The notes beneath the pieces are model-generated. The model was given only the letters and a program-made list of their open reading frames with translations, had not been told where the DNA came from and made no database searches. From assembly GCA_013365325.1 (NCBI GenBank), contig JABVXV010000188.1:56724-120723 (forward strand): DNA of 64,000 nt. Direction: 5' to 3'. Source of the stretch: Dipetalonema caudispina (taxonomy: Eukaryota; Nematoda; Chromadorea; Rhabditida; Onchocercidae). Shown piece by piece: positions 38,874-52,600 of this stretch. Each line of letters starts with the position of its first letter. Positions within the stretch are counted from its first letter, which is position 1. The translations under genes were made by a program, and so were the position numbers.

Positions 38874-41800
38874 TGATGTATAAATAAGTAAACAAATAGC
38901 TAAATAAATAAATGTATGATAATATTAACTTTAAAAGATACAAAAAAAAAAAAAAGCCGTCAAATTGATATTATCGACCAAAAAAGTTTAATGATAACAT
39001 AATGTCAAAATTTTATTGATATTAACGTTTATCAATTTGCATTAAATTTTATTCCTAATTTGCAAGCATATTGTTAATTTTTACTTTTTTTTTTTTTTTG
39101 ATGTAAAATATGGCAAAGAAAGAATTCTATTTTAGCAAATGAAATGCATGCAAAATTTTATACAATTATATTTTCTGAAATTATTCGAAAAGATGAAGCC
39201 AAATTTATGAGAAATGAATGGATGGAAGTAAAAATGTTGACAATTGAAGTGTTTGATAATTATCGGAAGCGGTAGTCATGCAAATTTTCCATGCAAATGT
39301 AATGTGGTGGAAAAATTCCAAATTCGCTAAGATAACCTAATTGCATATTTGATGAAATTGGATTGAAATGTTTCATCTAACTGAGCAAACGATCGAAGAC
39401 TTATCCTTCGGAAGGATTTATCAACGATGAAAATATATCGCATGGCTATACAACATTACATCAATACTATAATTAGGTTTAATTATTGAACTGGAAAGAT
39501 TGAATTAGAAGAATTAATTTGAAGAAAATGATCTAAAGACAAGCTTGTCTATTGCAAGGTCAACAAGATTGTCACTTAAGAAGTGATTTTTTTAAGCGCT
39601 TGTAGAATCTTTGAATGATGGAACAGATGCATTAGACATTGTAATTTAAAAAAAAAAAAAAAATTTGAATAATGAAAAAGTAAATATAAATTTCAGTGTA
39701 AATTGTATTTTTCCTTTTAGTTTCAATTCTTGATGAACACAAGAAGATGCATGTAAGATGGAAATTGGAAGAAAATGAGAAATAGAAAAAAAAAATAAAA
39801 TGATAAAATTAAGCCCAAGGATATTGGATATCTCCAAATTAAAGTTTAAAATTTGAAATTGAAATGAAATATGTATACATAGTGTAATCCAATTCATGGC
39901 GATAAAAAATGCTAACAGAGAATGGAATGAAATAAATTGAAAAAAAGAAATTTCAAATTTCAACCATACAAATTAGTTTTTAGTTGTAAGTATAAAAATA
40001 GTGCTCAAACATTGAAATATTATTAGTTTTGGTGAAAAGTTCAGGACAAAAATTCTTGAAATCTAAATTAAATCTTTCTAAAATAATTATTCCATCTGTT
40101 TTTAAAATAACAACTTTTTCTTTTTCGCTATTTGTTCCAACTAAAATAAATTAACGAAAAAAGAAAACTTAAAACAAATAGTCTAATAAGGTTGTTTTTT
40201 TTTTTTTTTTTTTTTTTAATGAAGTAGATAAAACACAGTTGATTACTGTAAGCTTAATTAACGAATAGCTTTTTTTTGCAATTGTTGTAGAGCATATTTA
40301 TCAATTCATTGTAGAATTAATCATTTTAAAATGGAAAATATTCAAGCAAATTTTCATCCCAATACTTTTTCAAAACAAATCTTTCCTAATAAGTATTTTT
40401 TTTTTACCCAAAACTTTTAGTACAACTAGGAATACGAAAAAAAGAATCAATTAGTGAAAAAATTAGTTATAATAGGAATAATATTTGCAAATGAATTTCC
40501 TTCAAACTTTTCCATTAAGTGGAAACAAATATTTTTATAAATAGTTATGAATATTTTGGAAACTTTTTAAAATAAATCAAATTTAGAGGGATTTCTGATT
40601 TAAAATAAAATCAAATAAACTTATCACTTTATCAATTTATACTTTAAGATTTTATTTTACTGTTAAAACATTCTTCCTCAGATATTTTACTTCTTCTATT
40701 CCATTATGCAAAAAAAAAAAAAAGTTAATTTTAACTTTCTTTCAAATCACTGATAGAAAATTCAAATATCATCCAATAAATTACTATTAATTAAAGAAAT
40801 GATAAGAAAAGAAAATAACGGAATGATATTAGTGAAACGGAACAAACTTTTTCTTGAACTCATTCTTTTCCTATCGAATGCAGTTATTGCAAATTTTAAC
40901 CAATTTTAAAAAACTTTTTATAGGAAAAAAATTTCAAGTTAAAATTAAAGAAAAGATATTTGTTACAAAGTAAAATAAAATTCTTTTTTTTTTTTGCAAT
41001 TTTAATTTGAAATTAGAAAAAAAAAAGGCTAACACTGTTGAAATATATATTTACTCTAATAAACTTATCGAAATTTCTGAGTTATGACAAATTTCTATTA
41101 AAACATTTCATGTGAAGATTCTAAAAAGAGAGAGAGAGAAAAAAAAAGAGGAGAAAGAAGCAATTTCGAACAATTTTCCTATCATCTCACTTATTTCTCT
41201 TTTCTCTTATCATTTTATTCTGTCCTCAAAATAATTTTACTCATAATTTAGCAAATGTAAATTTAGGAATGAATTCGTAGGAAATGAGGCATTATGGAGA
41301 GAATTAGAGAATTTTGTAAATGAAAAGAAGTTAGAAAATTGCAAAATTAAAGAATGCAATAAACTATGAACAATGTTAAAGTACATGAAAAGGAAATTAT
41401 AATTAATTGGAAATAAAATAATGTATGCATAAGAAAACTATCCCATTTCATCGATTACATCGATGACAATTATTTTTCTCAAAATACTTTTCAATTCAAA
41501 TAGATACACCGTATCACACTTATCAATATTGTTTCACAAAGCATGTTTCAGCTAAAATTTTCTACTAACAATTCCTATTTTAAAATTTTATTTAAATTTT
41601 AAAATTATTGCTTTAGGAAAAGTGTATGCGTAAAATACGCTTAAATTTCTACAAACTTTTAGACTTTTTAGTATAGGAAATTTATTTTAGCGTATTGTAT
41701 GTGTATATTTCGAGAAACAATATTGGATGAAGCATCCCTGTGAATTTCAACATTTCATTTAAATTTTAAAATTGTTATTTTAGAATGAGAAAAAAAAGAC

Positions 41801-42416
41801 TTGTAATTATGAAAATCATTAAATCACAATGAAAAAGGAAAAGGGAAAATAAGTTTTTGATAAGCACTAAAAAAAAACAAAAAACAAAACAAAAATCATA
41901 AAAATTATATAATTTGTCATAATTTTTTTTATTGGAAATTATTTAATAAATTCTTATGAATGCAAAATATTGAAAATGGTTAATTTTGTCAATAATTTAA
42001 GAAATATGTATAAAGCTAAAACAAAACAAAAAAAAAAAAGTTCAATTTTTATTTTTAAAATGAAAAAAAAAAAAAAACAAAAAACGAATAACAGTCACAA
42101 ATACTTTGTAGCAATCAATGAGATGAATAAATAATTTATATGAATGGATTATCTTAGAAAGAATTGTGCCACAATGAAATAAATTTATATGAAAATTGTT
42201 TATAACATTAATTGTGCATATATATAAATATAATAATTAAATACTCAATCATTTAATATGAAATTTCCTACAATAGTAGAATTTTGAGGAGGAAAAAAAA
42301 AAAAAACTATATTAATGTTTCGATAAATTTTATTAGTTTTATCGTAATAAATACTATTAACAATTAAGACATATGTTAATTAATTGTTTTTTTTTTTATT
42401 TTATATTTTTTTATTA

Positions 42417-42453
<37 letters not shown>

Positions 42454-43490
42454 CAATCTAATGAGTTAATTGAATATCTGTTTGAAATTTCTAGATTAAT
42501 AAAGAATGCTCATTGATATAGTTGTAAAGAGTTTGAACATTGTTGATGAACAAGTATATCCGATCTGTACTTTTTTTGATTTATCTTTTAAAATTAAAAA
42601 AGTTCAACCGCTCTTCTGCTGTTATTCCAACATCCATAAATTTGTTTTTTTTTTTTTTTTCCCCTTCTTTAAATGCCCCTCAAATTTTGATTTTTGAAAT
42701 TTCCTTCGTTATTTGCCCATAACTCTTGCATATTTGTTACATTTATATGCTTGTAAAGTGTATAATCTAATCTAAAATATATATCTTTTGAGTTTCCCTT
42801 TCCTCCTTCTCCACCGAAAAAAAAAAAAAAAAAATGAAATTCTTTTAATGTCATAGTTTGTTACTTATATTAAAAATTGCTGTAAGAAATTTTTGTTACC
42901 TTGAAGTAAATCTTTGGAAATTACTTTCAAATATACTTAATCATAACTGAAAAGAATTGCATTTTCTTTTTTGCTTTAAATTAAATAAAAAAAAATGTTC
43001 CAAATTGAAAATTTTGATGTATGAAACAAATTTGAATAACACAGATGAAAAGATTTAAAATCTAATTTAATTGCTTAAAATTTCAGGTAAGTATTTCAAA
43101 ATTCTCATGAAATGTTCATATCACAATATCAATTTGTTTCAACTATCATCATTATTTTACAGAATTTCTAAACAATAATATGCAGTTATTCAAATTTGAA
43201 AAATTAATTCAACATGAATGATATCATTGAAATAATTCATAATACTACTTTTATCTTTAAAAAAAAAAAAAAAAAAACAAAGTTCCCCATTGCCAAATTC
43301 TTTTTTTTTTTAATTGAAATTACCAAATAATTTTAATTCTTGAAATCGATTTATTTAATCAAAGTTTATCTGGCGACATATTCATGTAAGCTGATTGTAA
43401 TTAATCATTGTGATTAATTATTCATTAGCGTCGGATGATAGAAAGAAGCATAGGTTGCAATAGAAAGATGATTATTATCCAATGATAACA

Positions 43491-43493
43491 AAG

Positions 43494-43524
<31 letters not shown>

Positions 43525-43531
43525 GAGAGAG
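43491..43531. repeat. GA microsatellite
   Basis: GAGA units with AAG interruptions, in the non-coding region 5' of dyc-1. Confidence 0.9.
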
Positions 43532-44009
43532 CTCTAATCTATCCATTAAACTAAGCTGTCGGCAATTGCTTCTAGTCTTTCGTGCTAATAATTTGAAGAG
43601 TTTTTAGGTTTCTTTTTGTCTTAAGCACTAATCTAATACAATTATAATATTTTAAATGTAATAATTAAATTGATACAACATTTCATTAACTCATTTCATT
43701 TCATTTTTTTTTCTTATTAAAAAAATTTCATTGTTTATTCAGTAACAATTAGCATGATTAATTGAAACTTTTCACATTTGACATTTTTCCAATACTAATC
43801 AAAAATAGAAAAAAAAAAAACAATCGATGAAAAATTCTTTCGTTAATTATATACGATATATTATTTTGATTATTACAGTAGTAATTGTTGTATTATTATT
43901 TTTACCATTTCTAGATGGCATAAATGTATTCTTGGCTTTTTTCCTACGATACTACAATAACTACCGTAGCTTTTTTTTTTCCCCACATAAACATTTGATA
44001 TATATTATC

Positions 44010-44021
44010 GTTTTCTTTCTT

Positions 44022-44045
<24 letters not shown>
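44010..44045. repeat. TC microsatellite
   Basis: A TTTC stretch followed by a pure TC run; it is the opposite purine/pyrimidine polarity to the GA repeat 500 bases away. Confidence 0.9.
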
Positions 44046-44052
<7 letters not shown>

Positions 44053-44845
44053 TTATTCGTTTCCGTTTATTTTAAGTAAATGAGTTAGTTTTACAATGAC
44101 TAATTTTAAGTTTCAAATATTTCGAATTTCGAATAAAATGAATCAAAGAAACTTAGTGGAAAAAAAAAGAGAAAAAAAAAAGAAAACAAAAAAGAGAAGA
44201 AACATATGTTAACGTCTTTGTTGAAAAATTACTACAAAAAACTGCACAAATTTCAAATTGCTTCTAATCTATCCAGTTATTCAGTCAACAATTCATCCAT
44301 TTTATGTTAGCAAAAAAATTTTTTATAAACATAAAATTTACTTAAAGCAATGAATCACTCTTCAATCTATCTTCTGACTAATCTTATAGAGTACAATATT
44401 ATTATGTGAGTAATAATTATGGTATGCTAATTAATTAGTGGGTTAAATTAGTTTTGACAACATTAACAAAGCAAAGGTCACCACTGGTGTATAGTTTCAG
44501 AGTGAAGCATAAATTGGCAGAGATAATCAACGAATAAATAATTATCCCATATTATTACAATGTTAGTATATTCAAATTAGTGATATATGAACCAAACAAT
44601 AACAATAGTAAATAAGTAATTAAAAAATTTAATTTCCCCTTTCACATTTAAAGTTTACAAATTTTCCTGTTGCAATCATTAATGTTACCATTATGCTCAT
44701 TTCGAAAAATTTTCAACTTTCAATTACTCAAATTTAAACGATACTAATATGTAATCCTAATATATTCATGATAATAATGATATATTGAAATTAATTTTTT
44801 TTTTTCCCTTTTTGTTTTGTCAAAAAAGTAGGAAGAAAATTAAGA

Positions 44846-44891
<46 letters not shown>

Positions 44892-45457
44892 AAAAGAAGA
44901 ATAGATAGAAAAGATTAGTGAAAAATGAATGAATAGAAATCTAAAGCTAAAAATGAGGAACAAATTCCTTTACACCAGCTATCATCATTTTTGAACATTA
45001 AAAATGAACATGACAAATAACTGCTCTTCGAAATATTGGAATATTTTGTTTCCAATGATTATCAACTTTAGATTAATCACTGTTAATAAATATTCATTTG
45101 TTAAGTTAAAAAAAAAAAAGAAAAAGAAACAAAAATGATAGAGTATCAAATTTAAATTTTGAAAAAATTTATCCTAATAATTTACTGAAGTGATTAAATT
45201 AAATTCTTCAAATTTGTTCATATTTTATTTTAAAAAAATTGTGAGACTTTTTTCTTTTCTTTTTTTTTTTTTTTGATTTTGAAATAAAAGAAATTTCCAA
45301 AATATCCTACTAAAGAAAAATTGAATTGAAGAAATGAAAGAAGATTTAGAAAAATTTAATAGAAAATACACAATAATTATTTAGCTTGTATTAAAAATAT
45401 ATTAATTAATATAATCAAAAAGAATATTTAAAAAAAAAAAAAAAAACTAAAAAATAC

Positions 45458-45571
45458 CTGAGATCTTAAAGAAAGCATATCGTTGTCTGCTCAGATTCGG
45501 TGTTCCTCATAATGTACACCAACTGAGCCGTTGTTGTTGTTGCCACCTGTGATACTTTCACTCAGCCTAAG
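45458..45571 (-). other. Exon-like block of uncertain assignment
   Basis: A block less AT-rich than its surroundings, with an acceptor (AAATTAG at its 5' edge, 45572-45573) and a possible donor (CTCAG|GTATTT after 45458). Two readings are possible. As a coding last exon (45571-45491) it gives 26 residues from LRLSESITGG to GVHYEEHRI and a TGA, and it joins in phase to the exon at 56859-56771. As a non-coding 5' UTR exon it could splice to the first dyc-1 coding exon at 38616. The coding reading is preferred because the translation is protein-like. Confidence 0.4.
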
Positions 45572-48500
45572 CTAATTTTTTGCAAAAAAAAAAAAAAAAA
45601 AAAAAAAAAGAAAAGAAAAAAATATGAGGAAAAAAAAAAAAGAAATTCAGCAATAGCAGTAATTCAGAAATTTCAGCACCAAAATAATTGCCACAAATGA
45701 AAGCACAATTAAAGAAGGCTTTCAATAATTATTAAAGAATAATTAATTACTTTGTAGTTTGTCGCCTGTATTGGCTATGAAATAAACACATAAGGCCAAA
45801 TCATTTTCTCTCTCTTTCTGAAAATATTTATTTATCACAAATAAATTAATTGATTATACGCTGATAAGAAATGTAATGACGTTTGCTTTACACGTCGTTC
45901 GTTTAATAAACAATTATTGTTATTGACGTAAAATATAATTTAATTTTGGAGAAATAATTACAGAATTGAGAAAATAAAAAAAAAAAGAGGTAAAAAAAAA
46001 AAGGATAGGTTCGATTTTAATTAATGCAATACGAGTAAAATTAAAGCAATAATAATTCATCGTATAATTTAGTGAAATCGATATAACATTTTCCAAAAAT
46101 ATTGAAATATTTGTGATAATTTTGAAACTGTTAAATATGTAAATTGATAAAGTGATAGCAAATCTTTTTAGTCTCACCTATAATGAGCAAATATAAAACC
46201 ACACGACATATTTTATCAAATAATATCTGGGGAAAAAAAAAAAAACACAGATAACAAATCAAGATAATAAATCTGATAAGCAATATTGTCACACAAGGAT
46301 AAAAATAAAATTTGATGAGCTTCATTGAAATTTCCTCATAAGAATAAATTTTATGAAAGATCGATTGAATGATGAAGTTTAGAAGGTGAAAAATAATTAC
46401 AATTTTTAATTTTGATAGTGGAAATGATAAGAGAACAAAAAAGTACGAGCATATAGCAATTTAAATTTTCTGAATTTGTAAAAAGAAAAAATAATTTTAA
46501 ATTCAAACATAACTATGCAAAAATAAAGAACTTTTGAAGATATCTAATGGATAAAATTTCTAAGTTCATCTATTTTTATCAGTGCAATGATATTCCATAG
46601 TAATTAGTATCATCTACCTTCGCTTATCACTAATTAATAGGATGCTCTAAATCTCCCCTAATACAAACCTATCACGGTAGCAATAATTCTTATCACAGAA
46701 AATATCCCTTTTTTAGCTTTCTAAAATTTAATTTGCATTTTTGATTTAACTGGTAATCCCAATAAGATGATTTTTAATCGTTTAATCTAAAACAATATCA
46801 AATTAGCTTCAAGTAATCAATTCCTTCGGTTCAAATTCCTATCATCTTTTCATCCTGAACAATCTAAATCTTCATTTTGATAATTCTATGAATGATAGAG
46901 TTAACGCTATATGATAATTTATAGATATCATTGCTTCTTTCTCATCTTTCAAATGCCAATAATAATTATCTATCATGTATTATCTAGAATTTTCTTCAGG
47001 ATTTACTTCAGCAGTATTCGGTAACAAATCAAATATTGCAGAAGTTTTAAATCCATTAATTTTAGATTTAAAAATTATTTGCAAAATCTCAAGTGATTTC
47101 AGAAGTAGCAAAAAAGGTTTAATAAATTGTTGAAAATTCGATCGATCGAAGATATTTCAATATCGATAATGGTACAGTATATGAAGTCATATTTAATCAA
47201 TAAATTTAAAGGTTTTTTTTTTCTTTTCATAAAAAAAGTTTCGTCACAGTTTTAAGAATCTGAAGCACAGAATGCTGAAATGCATTAACAAATCTATGAA
47301 GCATAAATTTTCAAAAAAAAAACAGACTGATTTTGTAATGATGAAAAATTCCGTAATTTCGACAAGTTATTGCAAAAAAATTCCACCTACTAGCAGTATA
47401 CAATTGGCTTTTCTGAAGGAAAAGTATATAATAATACCTAAATTTAAAGGAAAAAATATTGAGTAATTTCCTTTAATCTCAGGAACACTTTTCATATTTG
47501 TTCTATCAACATCACGTGAATCACGTGAATCACATTTTACTTTCTGCTTGATCATTTGCAGAAATAATCCTCAAATATTGATGAATGCTTAATAGCATTA
47601 CACGCTGAAGAAACTTGACATTTATCTGTTCAGGTCATCATCTGAAACGTTCAGCTTTAAGTCCAAAGTAATCTCAAAATTTCTAGGTTTTTGAGCCAAA
47701 AATTAAATAAATTTATGCAAATTGTGAACCGAATTTAAAACCACTCATTTTATCGAATTAAAACAAAAATCAAATATGCAAAATTCTGATTCAAAAAATT
47801 TGCCATAAAATAATGAAATTTCTGATAGCTACTACTAAATTAAACACCTATTTCGTAAAAAAAAAAGATTTTAGCTAATCGTGTACTCAAAAATTAAACC
47901 TTGAAACAAACAAGAAAAAAAAGGTTTCAATAATTTGTAGGTATTACAATCGAAGCTCATTAAGATTCTGAAATGCGCAAAATGGAAAATTTCAACAAAA
48001 GACATAATTAGGTTACCATTCAATATCATCAAATAATGATCAATTAACAACTCAGCTTCATCTTTTTAGGCCCAAATTTACTTTCCTTCAAGAATCTCAT
48101 ACTTTCTATTTAATCCACTCTGTACTTCTGCTTAGATTTCGCTATGCGTAAAATCAATTTTATTTAGCATTGAAATTCTAAATCGTTGCATTTTTTTTCC
48201 TCTCAATATCACTAATTTGTCAAAAAAGGGAAAACATTCCAACTTAGCCAATTACTAATTAACATTTTATTGTGATGAGAAAAAGGCAGAAGTTTTTTGG
48301 ATGCAAAAGAAGTATCAGACATGAAATGGAATTGTAGCAGGAAAATTTTCCATCATTGATCAATTGATTTGTTGGTCTATGATTTGTAAAAAATTAATCC
48401 AACAGTTAATGTTTTCGCATTGTTTATCTCTCAAACAGCCAATGTAACTTTGAAAATGAAACTTATTAATCTCAAAGTTCATTCAATTCGTTTGAAAATT

Positions 48501-49610
48501 GTTATTTTAAAGTATAAACAAAAGTGAAAAATTAAACAACGATTCCAAAAAATATATGAGCAACATTTGGAACAATTTTTAATGTGAAATACCAATTCAA
48601 TTTTACATTTCAGCTCTTTTTTCTTGTCTTTTTTTTTTTTTGTCAAAATTTTTCAAAAACAATTCCAAGTCCGTACGTGGTTCAACATTCGTATTATTCA
48701 TATTCAAAATATTTATTTAAAATAAATATTAATAAAAAAACACCATGCTAAAATTGCCAAATATAGCTTTAGCACTATGTCTGCATTATTTTAAAGTCGA
48801 TACAATGTTAAAATTATACAGATAAATGTATCTAATCAATCTAAATTGAAATTTAACTTATTCAATTAATTCAAAATTTCAAAAACATTAAGCATAGTGA
48901 GCATATAAGAACACTACTGAAATTTTTAAAAATACTTTTTAAAAAAACATTGCATTTTCCAATTATAATTTCAAATTTAATCATTATAGTGCTAAATTTG
49001 GCTTAAACTGAAATTTAACTTATTTATAGGTTAAATTTTTTTAGAGAAAAATTGAAACAAACGAAAATTTTAATGCGTCAATTGGCATTAGAGGGAGAAA
49101 CAAAAAAAAAAAAAAAAAATGACACAATAACGAATGAAATAAACTGTTCAACTAATTAAAATGAGAAACCAAAAGGAACCGAAGAAGTTAGCAAAATGAT
49201 GCTTTTGAACTGAAATAAATTTATTGTTTTAACTGACATTCATATTTTCTCTGTTAGTGATTTCTTGATAAGTTTTTTTTTTTATTGGAAAAAAAAAAAA
49301 CAAAAGGGGTAATTGGTAATAGATGAAGAAAAACAAAAAAAAAAAACAGAAAAAAAAAAAAAAAATTCAAAAATATTTGGTGAAACTTTTTATGCCAATA
49401 TGTCAATCTTTTGTCATTCGAAAAAAATCAGACGCTTTTTTTTTTTTCTTTTTTATTTTTTATTTTTCATTCTTTTTACATGTTAACAGGGAAAGTTTAG
49501 TGAAAATTTCAAAATATTAAAAATTTATTCCATTTCAACTAATCTTGCATTATCAATAATAATAATCTGATCATAATTTATCTATCTATGAATTACTTAA
49601 AAAATTTTTT

Positions 49611-49644
<34 letters not shown>

Positions 49645-52600
49645 ATAATTATATGGTTATGAGTTAATTGCTGGATTTTAGCCAGAACTGGAACGTCATT
49701 AGGTAAATCTCGTAAAAATTGTCATGTAAACTTTGACGTCATTGAACTTTTAATACTAAAGAAGCTATTATTAATGATGTTGTGCGAAGTTAGTTAGTTA
49801 GTTAGTTTGATTGCAACAACATACTTCAACAGCAATTTATAGCTTAAAATTAAAAAATAAAAAAAAAAAAAAACTGCTTTCTTTAAAAATGAAACTTGCA
49901 AGCATTGAAAAATTATAAAATTTAAAAAAGGAAATTTTTATGTATTTTTCAAATGTTAATTTCATCATAAAAGCTAACTTCAATTATAGATTCAAGCTGA
50001 AATTGTTTGTTTATTATTTACTATAAACTATTGTTAACTGTGAAAATCGCATTTATTTTTAGTGACGTATCTAAGTGAAATGGCGATAAAATTATCATAA
50101 TTTTACTTATTTAACTTTGATTTAATTTCAAAAATTTTCTAAATCACTAATTCCAACTGCTAAATATTTTATGCAGCATTAATTTGCATTTTTCTGTAAT
50201 GCATATAATTTGTTAATATGGAATGAAATGGATTCATAACCTTAAAGTGTTATTATTATTTCGTTAAAAAACCAAATATCATAGAATGAAGTTTAAAAAC
50301 AAACAAAAAAAAAAAACATGACGAATATTCGTATGAATTCAAATTTACAGTTGATTGTTTCTTAAACAGAAAAATTTGTTAAAATTAAATTTAAAAAATT
50401 TGATTATTAAAAATAAAATTTTGTAATTTATTTTATAAAAAAAAACACAAATAAATGTGAAAATTTTTTTGTTTGTTACTATTAGTAAAAAAAAAAAAAA
50501 AAAAAAAACAAAACAGGAAGGAAAAATGTGAAGATTTTTTTTTTTTCTCATTTTTCTTTTTGCATATCAAAAAAAATTCATTGATAATAAAAAGAACATA
50601 TCAATCATTTTTTTGTTCTTTTTCAAAAATTTTTGCAAAATTTTTAGGAAGTTTAAACAAAAATTTTACATCAAAAAGAATTGGTAAAATTCTTAAAAGC
50701 TGAAAGAAAAAAAAAAAAAAAAAATTGGTCAAAGGAAAAAGTGTTGCAGGCAGCAAATATTGAGTGTTCCATATCATTGAAAATTTGTCGATTTGTACTG
50801 AAATCATTGTGGTGATGCACACAGCTGCTACTTGCTAGTTCGATTTAACGAATTCATTGGCTTTAGATTTGTTAGTTTGAAAAAGATATGGTTTAGTAAA
50901 TTCGATTGACAGCAAAGATATTATTGTTGATGGATGATTGGATGTTAGCTTATCGATGACGAATGAAACGATAGAAAATAATACTAATAATAATAATAAT
51001 AATGGTGATGATGATGATGATGATGTTAATGATAATAATGATGAAAAATGTTTAGATAATGTTTTAATAGGATTCAACTTATAAATTTGGCGACTTTTTT
51101 TTTTTCTTTTTTTTCTTTTTTCACTTTTTCTTCCTTCCATTTCCTGCTCTTCTTGTAAACTTATGAATTTGTTAAATGTATCAATTGCTTTTTTTGTTTT
51201 TTAAAGAATTCATTGAATAATTGAATTTTTATCAATTTTACTTGTTCAAAATTATGAGAATAGTTTTTTTTAGTCTTTTTTTTTCTTTTTTTTTTCTTTT
51301 ATACCAAATTATTTAATGGATTGATATTTGTACAAACAAAATTATTAAATGTAATCAATTGAATAAATTACAATTGAAATATTGTTTCGTCATTTTTTTG
51401 ATTATATATGCAACGATATGTTACTTTTCTTGAATTAAATATTTGCAGACAATTTTGCATGTTATAAAATTTAATTAATAAAATAGCTTGTCAAATTAGC
51501 AATTTAGCATTTAACAAATATCTATAAAATGTCTTCTTCATTCATCTCATTCTATTCAACTAATTTAAGTAAAACATATTGGAATGAAATAGCGCAAATT
51601 GTTTCCGGACGATTAAGGATTTTCTTTTCATACTGTAATGTATGTAATTTAGAAAGATTTTTTTCATTCAAATAAAATTATTATAGGATAGAATTTTTTT
51701 TTTAATATAACAAAATAAATGTTTAATTGGAAATTTGAGTCCTCAATTAAAACTTATAAAATGATAATGATAATGATGATGATGATGATAGCGGAGAGAA
51801 TTTCATTTAAAATTTATATTTTAGTTCGATGAATTTAAATGAGTTATGAGATATTGATTGCATATAATAATGGTAGGAAATTTGAAAGTTAAAGATAAAA
51901 AAATTAATGGATCAAATAATAGAATGGATAATTCTGAATTTTATACACGTAGAAATATTAACCAAAAAAAAAAATAATAATAGTAAAATTGATATGATCC
52001 AATGATTTTAAATTTCTTTTGCTAGGAATTTAATTGTCATATTATTATGGATATTATATGAGAATGATTAAAAGTTTCAAAAGAAAATAAAATTTAAAAA
52101 AAAAAAAGACTCCTTGTATCAAAGATACAATTGCATGATAAATATTTGCACAAAAGATTCGACGAAATTCATCCAGTAATTAACAACTAATCTAAATATA
52201 TGATTTAATATTATTATCATGCAATTGTATATAGGAAATCTTATCAATCAATTAGAAATTTCATTAATCAAAATCATATTAATCAATTAAATTCTTAACG
52301 GTAGCACATCCGTATTTCTAATTTTTTTTTTTTTTTTTTATATAATTTTAATCTTAATTTACCCTTTTTCATTTCAAATTAATTTAGTCATTGTTTTCTT
52401 AACCAAAATAATAAAATAACATCCGGTGAGTATTTTCTGCTTAATGTAACAAAATAAAATGAATTAATCACTTTTTACTTACAATGAAGTTAAACTTATG
52501 AGATGATGCGAAATAATGTTGCAAATGAATTTAATGATGTAATAAAGTATTTTGTGATTCAATACATTTTCAATAGGTAAAAGATTCATTAACGTTTATT

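Larger units (their letters stand above)
38617..45490. other. Region upstream of the dyc-1 start codon
   Basis: This should contain the main dyc-1 promoter and any 5' UTR exon. It holds a T27 run at 38644-38670 and an A55 run at 38807-38861 close to the start codon, a T-run at 42419-42451, GA (43491-43531) and TC (44010-44045) microsatellites, and an A42 run at 44847-44888. No convincing coding exon was found; open frames near 39650, 42510 and 43830 are hydrophobic by-products of T-rich DNA. Confidence 0.5.

Noticed and set aside
43827..44075. Hydrophobic plus-strand frame resembling a two-pass membrane protein
   Set aside because: Its hydrophobicity comes from T-rich and TC-repeat DNA; no splice context or conserved motif is visible.
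50835..51140. 101-residue minus-strand frame with Ser and Leu runs
   Set aside because: The runs are trinucleotide repeats and the start is in a lysine-coding A/G tract. The end is somewhat protein-like, but there is no other support.
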